Of a stretch of 64,000 bases of DNA, positions 1 to 9,787 are shown piece after piece. Below the pieces are notes generated by a model. That model did no database searches and was not told the origin of the DNA. It saw nothing but the letters and a program-made list of their open reading frames with translations. The first letter of the stretch is position 1; each line of letters opens with the position of its first letter. The position numbers and the translations under genes are program-made. The DNA comes from Carnegiea gigantea (lineage: Eukaryota; Streptophyta; Magnoliopsida; Caryophyllales; Cactaceae), in the NCBI GenBank assembly GCA_029747015.1, contig JAKOGI010000344.1, positions 446,001 to 510,000 of the forward strand, in the 5' to 3' direction.

Positions 1-2029
1 TTTGCACCTTGTAACCAATCCATTAGAGGTTGTAGTGTTTAAGAGTTCATAAACATTAGTCAACATATCCTAACAATGCACCTAGGGAAGCCAATCAATT
101 GATTCCTCCAACTTCCAAGTAAACATATATGTAAGCACTTCATCAAAAATTTCATATAAATGTGTCAAATGTAACCCGTCACTGGATGCATCCTAGTTTC
201 CAAGTGGCAACAATGGACATTCTTCAGTCACTCACTGAAACATGTTTCTCCTACTTTGTGCAGGATTCACCATTACTGATCACTCTAAACTGCCTATCTC
301 ATTAGATTGTATCTCTCAATCTGCCATCACTATGCTGCAATGCCTTCCTACTCCTAGATTTACAACTTTCCCCAGTCCCCCTGGCACCCTTTCTCTACGG
401 CTCTTTCTTAGTGAAGGAGCTAATTGACATAATTCTGAAGCTTCTAATCTATCTATCTATCCATCACAACCGCAACACCTTCAGGCAAAATTTCTTTGCT
501 ATTTTAGTTAAGTGCTTCATTCATATGTGGGTACTTCCCACCAAATGCATTGAATGTTCAGGTGATGAAACTGCATACACCTCAGGGAAGTAGGTCATAG
601 TAAAGGCCCTTTTTTTCTCCCATGGTATGCCTATGAAATGATCTCAATTATTGGGTCACCAACAACAGTAACTCACAGAAAGATTTGCACAATCTCCCAA
701 ATGAAATACTAATCTGGCATTGATAAGGTGCTGATTACAGTGGCCAACACGAAGACTATCAAGACAAGTGAAAAATATGACGGCTGGCTCAAGTATCTCC
801 TCAAAAAGGCAGCAGTATAAGGTTAATCATAATCATTAACATCACCAAAAAACAAAAAAAAATAATACAAAAGCATAAAGCTGTGGAATGGCGAGGATAC
901 ATAGGAACTAGCAGACCTGAAGAAACTCCAATACAAAGTTAAACCTAGCATGCCAAATGCTCTTTACAGTAAACAAATCAACAATGGGAAACTAATTCTT
1001 TAGTACATAATAAGTTTTAAAAGCTTTTTTGCCTCAACCCACCCAAAATATGTCATATTTGGATGCTCAAGCCAGAAGAAAGTCAGTCAAAAGTTAAAAA
1101 TGCCCTTATGGTCCCAAAGAGACAAGTAGCAGAAATATAGAAGCCGCTTGCTATATAGAATCAATATCTATCACTCCTTCCAACGATGGAGAGAGAAACA
1201 GAAGAGGCAAAGAGACCCACAGGCATAATTGTGTCTGAAATCCCATTCTTCTGTCACTAAACTCCAACTTTTGAGCATGATTTTATTTTCTCCCATAAGA
1301 AAATGGTTTGCACATGTGATGTAGATAGTCAAATTGAGATTGATCTTCAATTCCTTTACCATACACCGAACATGGATTCCAATGTGACAAGGCCCAGGAG
1401 ATCACCTTTTTTTAATCCTCCCTTAAAAAAATCCTTAATTTACAATCATTAAGTAAACGTTTGACCAAGTTTTGGCACCATTCTGAGGACACAGCCTTAA
1501 TGTACTTCATTTGCTTGAGTATGTTTATTGAAACAGTATCCTTGGAGATAGATCCCTCTCCCTAACACTTAGATACAAAAACACGGAGAAAAGAAAATAA
1601 AACTATAGCCAAAATTACTGTTTTTCACTTATGACGAGTAAGTCTAGTTTACGGCTAAACCATTTACTCCTTGTAACTAGATAATGTCAGTACCTCATAG
1701 AGGCCACCCTTGAGAGGAACACCAACTCCCTCCTCCTAAACAGCATAGAGTTCAGATGTTTGAGGGTCTTCCCGCAAATCTGATGCAGTAGATGAACTAG
1801 TCCGTCCTTTCGGACCTTCACTGCATTCAGCATACTCCTTCCACCAGTAAGACAGTAATTCTTCCTCTCTCTGTCGTGAGAAAGCATAAATAGGATACAT
1901 AGATATGAGTTCAACTCATACAAAGGAAAAATCAAAGCTATATTAAGCTACTGCAGCTCAAAAATTAAAATAAAAAGTAATTCCTTCTTGCCGATATTAT
2001 AAAACTAGAAATAGATATTAAAACTTGCA

Positions 2030-2641
2030 AAAAAGGCTTCCCTTGCAATCTCATTTGGAAGTCCTTAGCCCCCTTGAAGGTCTCGTTCTTTGTTTGGGAA
2101 GCTACGCATGGGAACATATTAACGTGTGACAACTTACAAAAAAGGGGGAAAGTTTTGGTGAATAGATGCTTCATGTGTAAAAGGGGCTGTGAATCTACGG
2201 ATCATTTATTACTCCATTGTCAGGTTGCAAGCATGCTTTGGGGTCTTGCTTTCAGTTGCTTGGGTATGTCCTGGGTTGCTCCTGATTCTTTTAGGAACCA
2301 TCTTTTGGCTTGGGAAGGTTCCTTTGGTAGGAAAGTTAGGAAGAAGAAGAAGGAGGATGTCATGGTCCTACCTCAGGTCATCGTTCGGATTGTTTGGAGA
2401 GAGAGAAATAGAAGAGTTTTGGATAACATAGAAACCCCTCTTCAGCGTTTGAAAGAGAATTTCATCAAAATTCTCTACTTTTGGAAGAATGGGAAGTTTA
2501 GCTCTTCCTTTATTGATTTGGCAGGTTGCGTAGATAGTTTATACTTGGGTTGTTAATAGCCTTTTGTACAGTGCTCACTGTGCAACTCAGCTTTTGTTAT
2601 TTATATATAAATATATATCCTTTTCCTTATCCCCAAAAAAA
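2030..2641 (+). mobile_element. 5'-truncated L1 LINE (3' end), precise insertion
   Basis: This 612-bp insertion is absent at the orthologous position of the right duplication unit (near 12249). It is flanked by a perfect 17-bp target-site duplication beginning agatattaaaac (2013-2029 and 2642-2658). The sequence starts in mid-ORF and ends in a 3' UTR with a short A-rich tail, as expected for target-primed reverse transcription of an L1. It lies in intron 2 of the left SGR2 copy, in antisense to that gene. The matching empty site makes the boundaries almost certain. Confidence 0.95.
2032..2556 (+). pseudogene. L1 ORF2 C-terminal fragment, zf-RVT region
   Basis: The open frame runs from the truncation point to TAA at 2556. 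It begins KGFPCNLIWKSLAPLKVSFF and continues VWEATHGNILTCDNLQKRG, then CFMC...DHLLLHC. This is the zinc-binding 'zf-RVT' signature found at the C-terminus of plant L1 ORF2 proteins. The tail (IVWRERNRRVLDNIETPLQ) is also typical. The frame is uninterrupted, so the copy is fairly young, but with no endonuclease or reverse transcriptase it is not a working gene. Confidence 0.88.
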
Positions 2642-3455
2642 AGATATTAAAACTTGCAGCATGGAATTATTTGACATCAGATCTCATAACCTGCAGAGAC
2701 TTATTATTGAAGCAGAAGGTAACTAAGCTGCAAGAAAGAGGCCTCAATTGCCAGAGAATCTCTCATACCAAACCGAAAATATTCTCCTTTACCAACAATC
2801 TTAGAGCGGCGAACAGAGGCTGCCAACTCTGTCCAAACACTAAATGTCAGAATGATAGAATGCAGTAGATACACAAGTTCAATCTAAGACACACAAATTA
2901 ATCTTCAAAAGAAGAGAAGAAGGTAATGTAATGCTCTGAATAATTGTATTGGATAGAAAATCCCAAGACAACACCGATCGCATGACATTACTTTAGAGTT
3001 TAGACTACTTGATAGTAACTTACATATACAACTTGCAATCTTTTAGAGTATTTAGACCTCAAATTTGTCCTCACTGATGCATAAATGCACATCAAATAAC
3101 AAACATAGTGTATCTAGGTTTTGAATATTACACAGAGGCACAGTAATAATCATTCATAATCTCAGTTCTGAAAGCAAGTGAAAGATCTCATCTAGTTCCT
3201 AACTGTCCACACACACATATCTTATGATCAGCAGCAATTTTTGCACATTCTCACTCCCCTACGCGATCAAGATTTGAAAAGATTCTTCCAACAAAAAGCA
3301 CAAATTAATTGGATGATGACTTCAGGTAGAGTACAGTTCTGTCAGCCAGATCTTACAATGACAAAGTCTCTTAAATTTAGTGAATGATGGTCTGCAACGG
3401 GCAAATATTTCCGCCACCTGAACCCAGGGAAAACCATCCCAATCCCACCACAACA

Positions 3456-3486
3456 CCCCCCCCCCAAACCCCCCCAAAAAAAAAAA
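3456..3486 (+). repeat. Composite C-run/A-run tract
   Basis: Ten C, three A, seven C and eleven A in sequence, in intron 1 of the left SGR2 copy. The right copy has a shorter C9-GGGCG-A8 version at 13046-13068, so the tract is evolving by slippage. A C-run next to an A-run recurs in this intron and in intron 3. Confidence 0.85.
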
Positions 3487-3669
3487 CAGAAGGAAAACCA
3501 AAACACACAGGCACGCACACTTGCAAACATCCACAGTGCAATAGACATGGCACAACAGTCATTGTTTATATCAATGAAGAACAATGAATCCTTGCCAAAC
3601 TTCCTTGAGCAATTGAACAGAACAAAGAAAGATAGGTGTACAGTGATCATAAGCATCCATTTGCCAGAC

Positions 3670-4998
3670 AACAACACCACCACCTCCCAGTGTGAGTCCC
3701 GCTTTCGCGGGTTCTGGGGAGATCCAAATATAGGCAGCCTTACCTCTACCGGCATTTCTGCCCGTAGAGAGGCTGATTCTACGAGATCCACAAAAAACAA
3801 GATTTTTGTGCAAAAATTTTGTACAAGAGGGCTTTTGAGAAAATATCAAATGGAAAACTACGGTTATGCGAAAACAGGGGGTCGAAACTAACCAAACCAT
3901 GGAACAATAAAGTAGCGGAAGGAAACATACCTTAGCAGAGGTAGACAAATGATGAGTCGTCCCAAAAGTGTGCACTACCTGCAAAACCACGCGACAACAC
4001 GAAAATCCCACACCTAAACCTGCCCTACTATAACCGAAAGACAACTACAAGGTCCATTATCTGATATCTAAGACCTTAATCCTATCCCGCCATAGTCTCC
4101 TATCCTGAGCCTTGCCCTCCATCAATCCTACAACTTTCAAATCCTCTGTAATTACCTCATCCAAACTCTTCTTTAGTCGGCCTCTCCCTCTTTTACCTAC
4201 GGAGGTGTTAATCCTCTCACAGCTCCTCACTGGGGCGTCCATACTCCTTCTTTTCACATGGCCAAACCATCTAAGTCTTGTTTCTCTCATCTTATCTTCG
4301 ATGGGGGCCACTTTAATCAAATCTCTTATCAACTCATTCCTAATTTTGTCCCATCTCATGTAACCACACATCCACCTAATCATCCTCATCTCTGCGACCA
4401 TCAACCTTTGAACCTGAGTCTTTTTTATCGGCCAATACTCCGAACCATATAGTATAGCAGGTCTAACTACTGTACGATAAACTTTGCCTTTTAGTCGTAC
4501 CGGCATCCTCTTATCACAGAGCACACCTGTGGCCTGCTTCCATTTTTGCCAACCCACTTTTATGCACTGGTTGATATCTTCGTCAATCTCACCATTCTGC
4601 TGAACGATCGTGCCGAGGTATTTAAACTTCTCGACCTTTGGTATCGCCAACTCGCCAATGGTGACCTCTCCCCCCGCCTCTTCCCTTCCACTGAAACAGC
4701 AGTGCAGGTATTCAGTTTTCGATCTACTTACTCTGAAACCTGTAGACTCCAATGCGTGGCTCCAACGCTCTAACTTGGCATTAACTCCTTCTCTGGTCTC
4801 ATCAATAAGAACAATGTCATCTGCGAATAACATACACCATGGTAACCCATCCTGAATCCCTTTTGTAAGCTCATCCATGATCAGAGTGAAAAGGAAAGGG
4901 CTTAAAGCGGACCCCTGGTGAAGGCCTATACCAACACAGAAGTCATCGGTAACCCCTCCTAGCGTCCTAACCCTAGTTTTACCTCCCTCGTACATATA
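3670..4998 (-). mobile_element. 5'-truncated RTE-clade LINE
   Basis: This insertion is absent from the right duplication unit (near 13254). On the minus strand it has the end of an RTE reverse transcriptase ORF, then a 3' UTR with the plant RTE signature (GGTAGAGGTAAGGCTGCCTA, then CCCGCGAAAGCGGGACTCAC). It ends in a degenerate GGT/GTT repeat near 3670-3686, where plant RTE elements carry (TTG)n instead of poly(A). The 5' end is truncated at about 4998 and joined to a short AT-rich filler. About 20 bp of target sequence present in the right copy are missing here. It sits in intron 1 of the left SGR2 copy. Confidence 0.9.
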
Positions 4999-5016
4999 TA
5001 TACACATAATCATCAA
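4057..5016 (-). pseudogene. RTE LINE reverse transcriptase, C-terminal part
   Basis: An intact 319-codon frame. From the N-terminus it has [31 protein letters not shown] (RT motif 4 region) and [10 protein letters not shown] (catalytic FADD box). The thumb region follows, and near the C-terminus [18 protein letters not shown], which is highly characteristic of plant RTE elements. The endonuclease and N-terminal RT motifs are missing through 5' truncation. The first few residues (MMIMCI) come from junction sequence rather than the element. There are no internal stops, so the insertion is recent relative to the duplication. Confidence 0.9.
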
Positions 5017-5363
5017 AAACTGATTTAACCAATGTAGAATTAAAGCAGAACTTGTTCAACAGCCAATCAAATTACACATAGTCGTCAAAAACTCACCATT
5101 GATCCCCAAAGGTACCTTGCAAAAGTACCATCTAACATCACTACCATCAGAAGGGCTTCTTGTCTGGGCAAGGTACTTCTGTCTACCCTCAACTGCTCAA
5201 TCTCATCTTCCAATCTTCGGATATTTGTCGGCGTGTTCTTCAACAAATCAGGATTAGTCTCTTCAGCAAGGCCACCATTAGAACCACACCCAACATCATT
5301 TTTCTCTGAAACTGATACATTTGCTTCACCTTCACCAATTCTACAATTCCCATCAGTGCTCAT

Positions 5364-5996
5364 ATTCAGAAACCCCTTACTTTTTGCCCCCTCAGAACCA
5401 ATTCAAATAAAAAAAAAAAAAACTCAGAATCTAAGCAAAACTCCCAAATGGGTTATCCTTCTAGTGCTCAAACCCGAGATTCCACTTCAAATTCAGTTGG
5501 TTATACAACTACTAAACCAGTAGGTTCGGATGCGAAACAAAAGCAGTAAACAGAAGGTTAGCCCGAGAAATGAGAAAGCACCTTGCTTTGGAGTCCTTTT
5601 GAGTTGGAATGTGCTACCCAGAAGAGAAAAACGTACACGCAACGAACCCAACGTCAAAAACCCAGAAACGGGTTCAAATGGGCAACGGCTATTCAATCCA
5701 AATTATTATTAAAATTAGAGGATTTTGAGAATTGGGTTACAAATACGTCAAATTCCAAAGATTTAGACTATGAGCTGGAAGGAGATGAGCAGAATGCAGA
5801 AAGTGAGAGGGACAGAGAGTAGAAACGTTGGCGATGGAAGGGAGGGAATCACATGGTCCTTTCATTCATGTCTGAGGGGAGGGTGTTGAGGACGAAGTAG
5901 ATGTTGATTGTTGAATGACAGGTGGGAAGACTGGCGGATGCATTGCTGTGTGTTGCCCAGTTGGTTGTTCGATTTGCCAAGTTGTTGTTGAGCAGC
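5364..5996 (-). promoter_or_regulatory. 5' UTR and promoter region of the left SGR2 copy
   Basis: This is the sequence upstream of the exon 1 ATG at 5363. It holds an A14 tract (about 5409-5422) and purine-rich stretches near 5790-5860. I could not assign a TATA box or a start site. It is identical to the right copy from 5364 to about 5884, then shows scattered differences up to the end of homology at 5996. Confidence 0.4.
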
Positions 5997-6834
5997 AGCA
6001 ACTATACAAAATTCTCAAAGGATTTAGTTTAAGTCCTTAAGAAGACATATTTTGCCCCCAAAAATCTGCTGATCCTTTGCTTCCATAGTTTCGTTTACTA
6101 CACCAAATAGCCAAGGAAATATCTGGTTCTTATCATTCATTTATCTTCTAATTGTTAGATTAGTATGATTGTTTATTTAATTTGTATTTATTTCCTTGCC
6201 ATGTTATTAGGTTTAGTACAAGGCCAACGTAAGCCCATGTCATTTGATTGCTTCTAGCACTAATTCATCTGTCCTTGAATCTCTATATTCCGTAACATTA
6301 CTTGCCCTGCAAATACTCCACTTTTTGTAGCTATATCATATCATTTCGGGCACCTTTATAATTTTAACATATTCTTAAAATTCTATTTTCCAAAATGTTT
6401 TTATGGCTCCATGAGAAACAAGCTAGGTGCTTTAAGGGGTAAGAATGCAAACATGTAGATCTCCCTAAACCTTACCTTGGCAGGATCATGAAAGAATGCC
6501 AAACATGCACCAAACGGAGGCAAAGAACAAGAAACCATCATGTCCTCAAGTAATCAATCATGAATAATTATATCAACACGCTCCGGAAAGCACTAACATT
6601 GCTGGTAATGAAGCACTGGTTCAACGAAGCCTGGATGCTCAACATGAAAAAGCTTTGCCACAAAATAATTGGGGACAACCATTCAGCTTCTTCACACCAG
6701 AAAGTAAGAAGATGAACCATACAAAACACTACTCCGAAACAGGAGATGGTTAAAACGAGATAGCATGCAGTTCCACTTGGGTATTGTCAAATATATCACC
6801 CTTATAGTTATACCATAATAGCAATCTCATATAC
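5997..6834. other. Start of the right duplication unit, no exon recognised
   Basis: By position this is the first part of SGR2 intron 4 of the right copy. I looked on the minus strand for the expected exon 5 (family motif VWRRR.FQPSGLFAAR) and did not find it. AT-rich with no recognisable element. Confidence 0.5.
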
Positions 6835-7545
6835 CTGTCTGCAATATGCAAACTCTAATTGTTCAGCAACATCTTCCCGTAGAGGAAACCAATCAATACC
6901 TCCATTTTGCGCAAACCAATGGCCTCTTAAAACACGCCGATTTTCCCCATTCCAATACACAGGAAAGCTGTGTCTTTTGACCAAATCTACCTGCGGTAAT
7001 TCATATATCCAACATTGAGTAAAGATCCCAATGGTTTAGCAGAGAATCGACATGCTCAATCCATGAAGTTCAATCAAGGCAACAGAACAAACAAGCTGAG
7101 AAGACTCCTTTCATTATTTCCATTAAAATCAAGTTTAAGAGTGATTCTAATCTATCAATTCACTTATAACTGTGGATTCCAGACTATATTCAGAATGAAT
7201 CCACATTTGATAATGAAGAAGCTCATACCTACATGTCATCTCAGCATTGTTAGGTCTATCTTAGCCAGCCAAAACTTAAACACCTATACACGGAAGAAGG
7301 TAAAGCAACTCGGTAGGTCATGTAATAATGCATAATTGCATTAAAACTCAACAATTCTATTTTTGATATCTATTTAGCATTCCCTGTTTCAAAAGGTTCA
7401 TACTAAATCTGCATTTCAGGCTATAATTTCAAAGTTTTTCGAATTTTCTAATGACATAGCCCAAGTAATCAGGTTATGACAAAATTAAATCACATTTCTA
7501 TTTTGATTCTAGCCATTTCTAAGTTCCCCAGCTGCTGGTTTGACA

Positions 7546-7566
7546 CCCCCCCCCCCCCAAAAAAAA
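7546..7566 (+). repeat. C13-A8 tract
   Basis: A run of thirteen C followed by eight A in SGR2 intron 3 of the right unit. It has the same C-then-A architecture as tracts at 3456, 8411 and 9344. In the sense of the SGR2 transcript (minus strand) it reads U-run then G-run. Confidence 0.85.
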
Positions 7567-7659
7567 GGACAGAGAGAGATGTGTGGAAAGAGAAGTGCCC
7601 AACAGCCCGGCATTACAGTCACCACAACTGGAGGATATTGTATCAAGAATTCAAGTGCC

Positions 7660-7900
7660 TTTTTTTTTTTGGGGGGGGGGGGGACGTATAGTTGGAGTCA
7701 AATTTTCAATTGTATTACAAAGTTACTTCATCGGATTTGGTTGATAAGACTAGTTACCAAAGCTTGAGCACATCATGACTCTGTTTTTTTTGGGTTTTGG
7801 GGGGGGTATATTGGAGTCTTTTCAATTGTATTACAAAGTTACTTCGTTGGATTTGGTTGATAGGACTAGTTACTAGAGCTTGAGCACATGATGACTTTGG
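7660..7900 (+). repeat. Tandem duplication of a ~120-bp unit led by T-run/G-run tracts
   Basis: Unit 1 (7660-7783) starts with T11 G13. Unit 2 (7784-7900) starts with T8 GGG TTTT G8. Both then share a closely matching segment running from ttggagtc through caattgtattacaaag to gagcacat. The break falls exactly at the T/G tract, so the tract may have mediated the duplication. Confidence 0.85.
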
Positions 7901-8053
7901 TACATAGACATTTTTGAACATGGGCGACATCTCCCCATAAGTTTTGACATTCCTAATAATAAAAATAAAAGAAAACGCACCAAGATTGCACTCCAGCTAG
8001 ACCACCTTACCAATACCTTGGCAAAAACAATTTGTCAGTACAACTGGGTAAGC

Positions 8054-8086
8054 TTTTTTTTTTGGTTTTTTGGGGCGGGGGGGGGG
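8054..8086 (+). repeat. T/G-rich homopolymer tract
   Basis: Alternating T- and G-runs ending in GGGGCG10, in SGR2 intron 3. It is G-quadruplex-capable in principle on the plus strand. It belongs to the same class of tract as those at 7660 and 7784. Confidence 0.8.
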
Positions 8087-8410
8087 CTGTCACCATCCAA
8101 GCCAAACTATATTTTAAGGGGGAAAAAATACAAAAGAAAAAATGAAACAAGTACATGGCTTATCCTTCTCACTCAGTTTGATAGCAAAACAAACAAACAA
8201 GCTTCTAGTGATACAATAGGGCACCAAGCCTAACACTTGCTTTTAGTAAAGCCTTGGAACAGCCTCATCAGGGATAGAAAACCCATTCTCTGTTGACTGA
8301 CTGTTACATTATCATAATCTCACTTACTACATCAGCTGCTCAATGAATGTTTTATGTGTAGATCCTCATTCTCTTCCATTAATTCAATCTTAAGTGCCCC
8401 ACCACACACT

Positions 8411-8433
8411 CCCCCCCCCCCCCAAAAAAAAAA
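8411..8433 (+). repeat. C13-A10 tract
   Basis: Thirteen C then ten A, followed by degenerate A-rich sequence, in SGR2 intron 3. The composition suggests a simple-sequence remnant, possibly an old retroposon tail in view of the poly(A). Confidence 0.8.
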
Positions 8434-9343
8434 CCAAAACAAAACAAAAAACCGAAAAAAGAACCACTCATGAAGTGATGACATTATCGGTAGAGCAGAT
8501 GAGTGTTTACAGCACTATTGCCTCTTGTTGATTCACATTTCACAACATTGCCTCAACCATCTATAAACAACAGTCGACTGAATCCGCATATTCACGCGCC
8601 AAAACAATATGGGACATCTTTTTGTTGATCCTTAAAACCCCAATGGCACAGCCGTTCCATGTCCAACATCTCCAAGCTAGTCAGAACACATTTTCTTATC
8701 ATCAAACTGAAAGTTGCAGCAAGCAGGATTCGTTCTCATAGACAAGGTCTCAAGAGCGGGTTATGGCCTCCATCCCAAAAAGAATAATCACTATTGGGAT
8801 GTCCGACAATATTCTCTATTCTCTAAAACAAAGAAGTCATAACCAAATTTCTCAAATTGTGCTTTTCGAAAATTGGAAAAACACTAACTCTGAAAAGAGA
8901 ACAAGCTCAAAAAGACAATTGCCCAGTCAACCTCTGAGCAACACTTTTGGTAGGATAAGATGGTTTAATAGTTACATTATGTTATATACAGAAAGCAAAA
9001 TCATCTTATTTCTTGAACCCTATGAAAAGTCAAAGAGGACACTGTTTATGAACAAAGGATGTGAGAAATAAATAAGATAAATAAGGTCACTAATTGCAAA
9101 ACAAGCCTCTCATTTGATAGTATCCACAACTGACAATGTAATGGCAAGAAACTTTCAGCTAAAGGCTTGAATAAAATTACACTAACAATACAAAGGCTAG
9201 CAACTACTCGGACCAAAAAAGGCTACTACAATTTGAAGTTTAACAAATATCAATAATCACCAGAGATGTTACGTCAAAATCTGAGGGTCCAACAGCCTCT
9301 TGCCACACAGGGGTAATGCTACGTACACTTATGACCACACCAA

Positions 9344-9363
9344 CCCCCCCCCAAAAAAAAAAA
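9344..9363 (+). repeat. C9-A11 tract with A-rich continuation
   Basis: Nine C then eleven A, followed by A/G-rich sequence to about 9410, in SGR2 intron 3. It has the same C-then-A order as the other tracts in this gene. Confidence 0.8.
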
Positions 9364-9589
9364 TCCAAAAAAAAGAAACAAAAAAAAGAAAGAAAAAGAA
9401 AACAAAAGCCCAGCACAATTTGAAGTTCTAATACTTCCCAAGAAAGGCTCCAAGTAGTTGGTTAGTTGGCTCGAGAACTTTTGTCAAAATTGCTTAGTGC
9501 CCTTCGCAATTCTCTTGGTGGAATACTTGAATACACCATAAATCATATAGAGTCTTATAAAATGGTCAATCATTGCAGAACACACCAAC

Positions 9590-9787
9590 TAATGTGATGT
9601 TTGGTTGAATGTAATCTAATGCATCTAATCTTATAATGCAATCATGATTACATAGCTTGTGATAATCATATTTACAAAGTAGTTGTTATTTGAAATACTC
9701 TCTTGCAACCAAACAAGATAATGGGAATACAATTACAAAATTGTTTGCATTACAAGGTCGTTGACATCCAACCAAATATTACCTAAG
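9590..9787. mobile_element. MITE-like palindromic element
   Basis: About 200 bp with terminal inverted repeats. The left end, gatgtttggttgaatgtaat, pairs with the reverse complement of the right end, aatatttggttggatgtcaa (three mismatches, and similarity extends a few bases further out). It has no coding capacity. I could not fix a target-site duplication by eye, so the superfamily (hAT-like or other) is not assigned. It lies in SGR2 intron 3. Confidence 0.5.

Larger units (their letters stand above)
1694..5363 (-). pseudogene. SGR2: SGR2-like phospholipase, exons 1-3, decayed left copy
   Basis: SGR2 is a DDHD-domain phospholipase A1-like protein of plant endomembranes needed for shoot gravitropism (family knowledge). 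Exon 1 is 5097-5363 (ATG at 5363, donor GTGAG), exon 2 2728-2828 and exon 3 1694-1870. Together they give the conserved N-terminal region: DLLKNTPTNI, then LAQTRSPSDGSDVRWYFCKV, ELAASV, FRFGMRDSLAIEASFLQ, LSYWWKEYAECSEGP and GLYEV. Four lesions are visible. Exon 1 has a one-base frameshift at about 5193, between EIEQ and GRQKYLAQ. The exon 2 donor reads CAG|CT instead of CAG|GT. Exon 3 has a TAG at 1736-1738. Intron 1 holds an RTE insertion. An L1 fragment sits in intron 2. Downstream exons, if any, are outside the window. The catalytic DDHD part is absent, so this copy cannot encode an enzyme as it stands. Confidence 0.88.
1..5996. repeat. Left unit of a tandem segmental duplication (SGR2 5' region)
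   Basis: Bases 1-5996 align collinearly with 10177-14246. They differ by scattered substitutions, small indels and two LINE insertions present only here (2030-2641 and about 3670-4998). Homology is already present at base 1, so the unit begins outside the window. It ends at 5996, where both copies share 'agcagc' and then diverge. Exons 1-3 of a minus-strand SGR2-like gene lie inside. Without the two insertions the unit offset is about 8.25 kb, equal to the distance from 5997 to 14246, which is what a head-to-tail tandem duplication predicts. Confidence 0.93.

Noticed and set aside
242..593. Short plus-strand frames at 242-593 and their counterparts at 10445-10756
   Set aside because: They lie in SGR2 intron 3, the copies differ by non-silent changes without a coding pattern, and no family fits.
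3342..4044. Open frames of 114-157 codons around 3342-4044 on both strands
   Set aside because: They cover the RTE 3' UTR and the C/A tract; products are low-complexity or match no family, while the RTE 3' UTR explains the sequence.
8763..9071. 102-codon plus-strand frame in SGR2 intron 3
   Set aside because: Antisense to the intron, no domain, composition typical of AT-rich intron.
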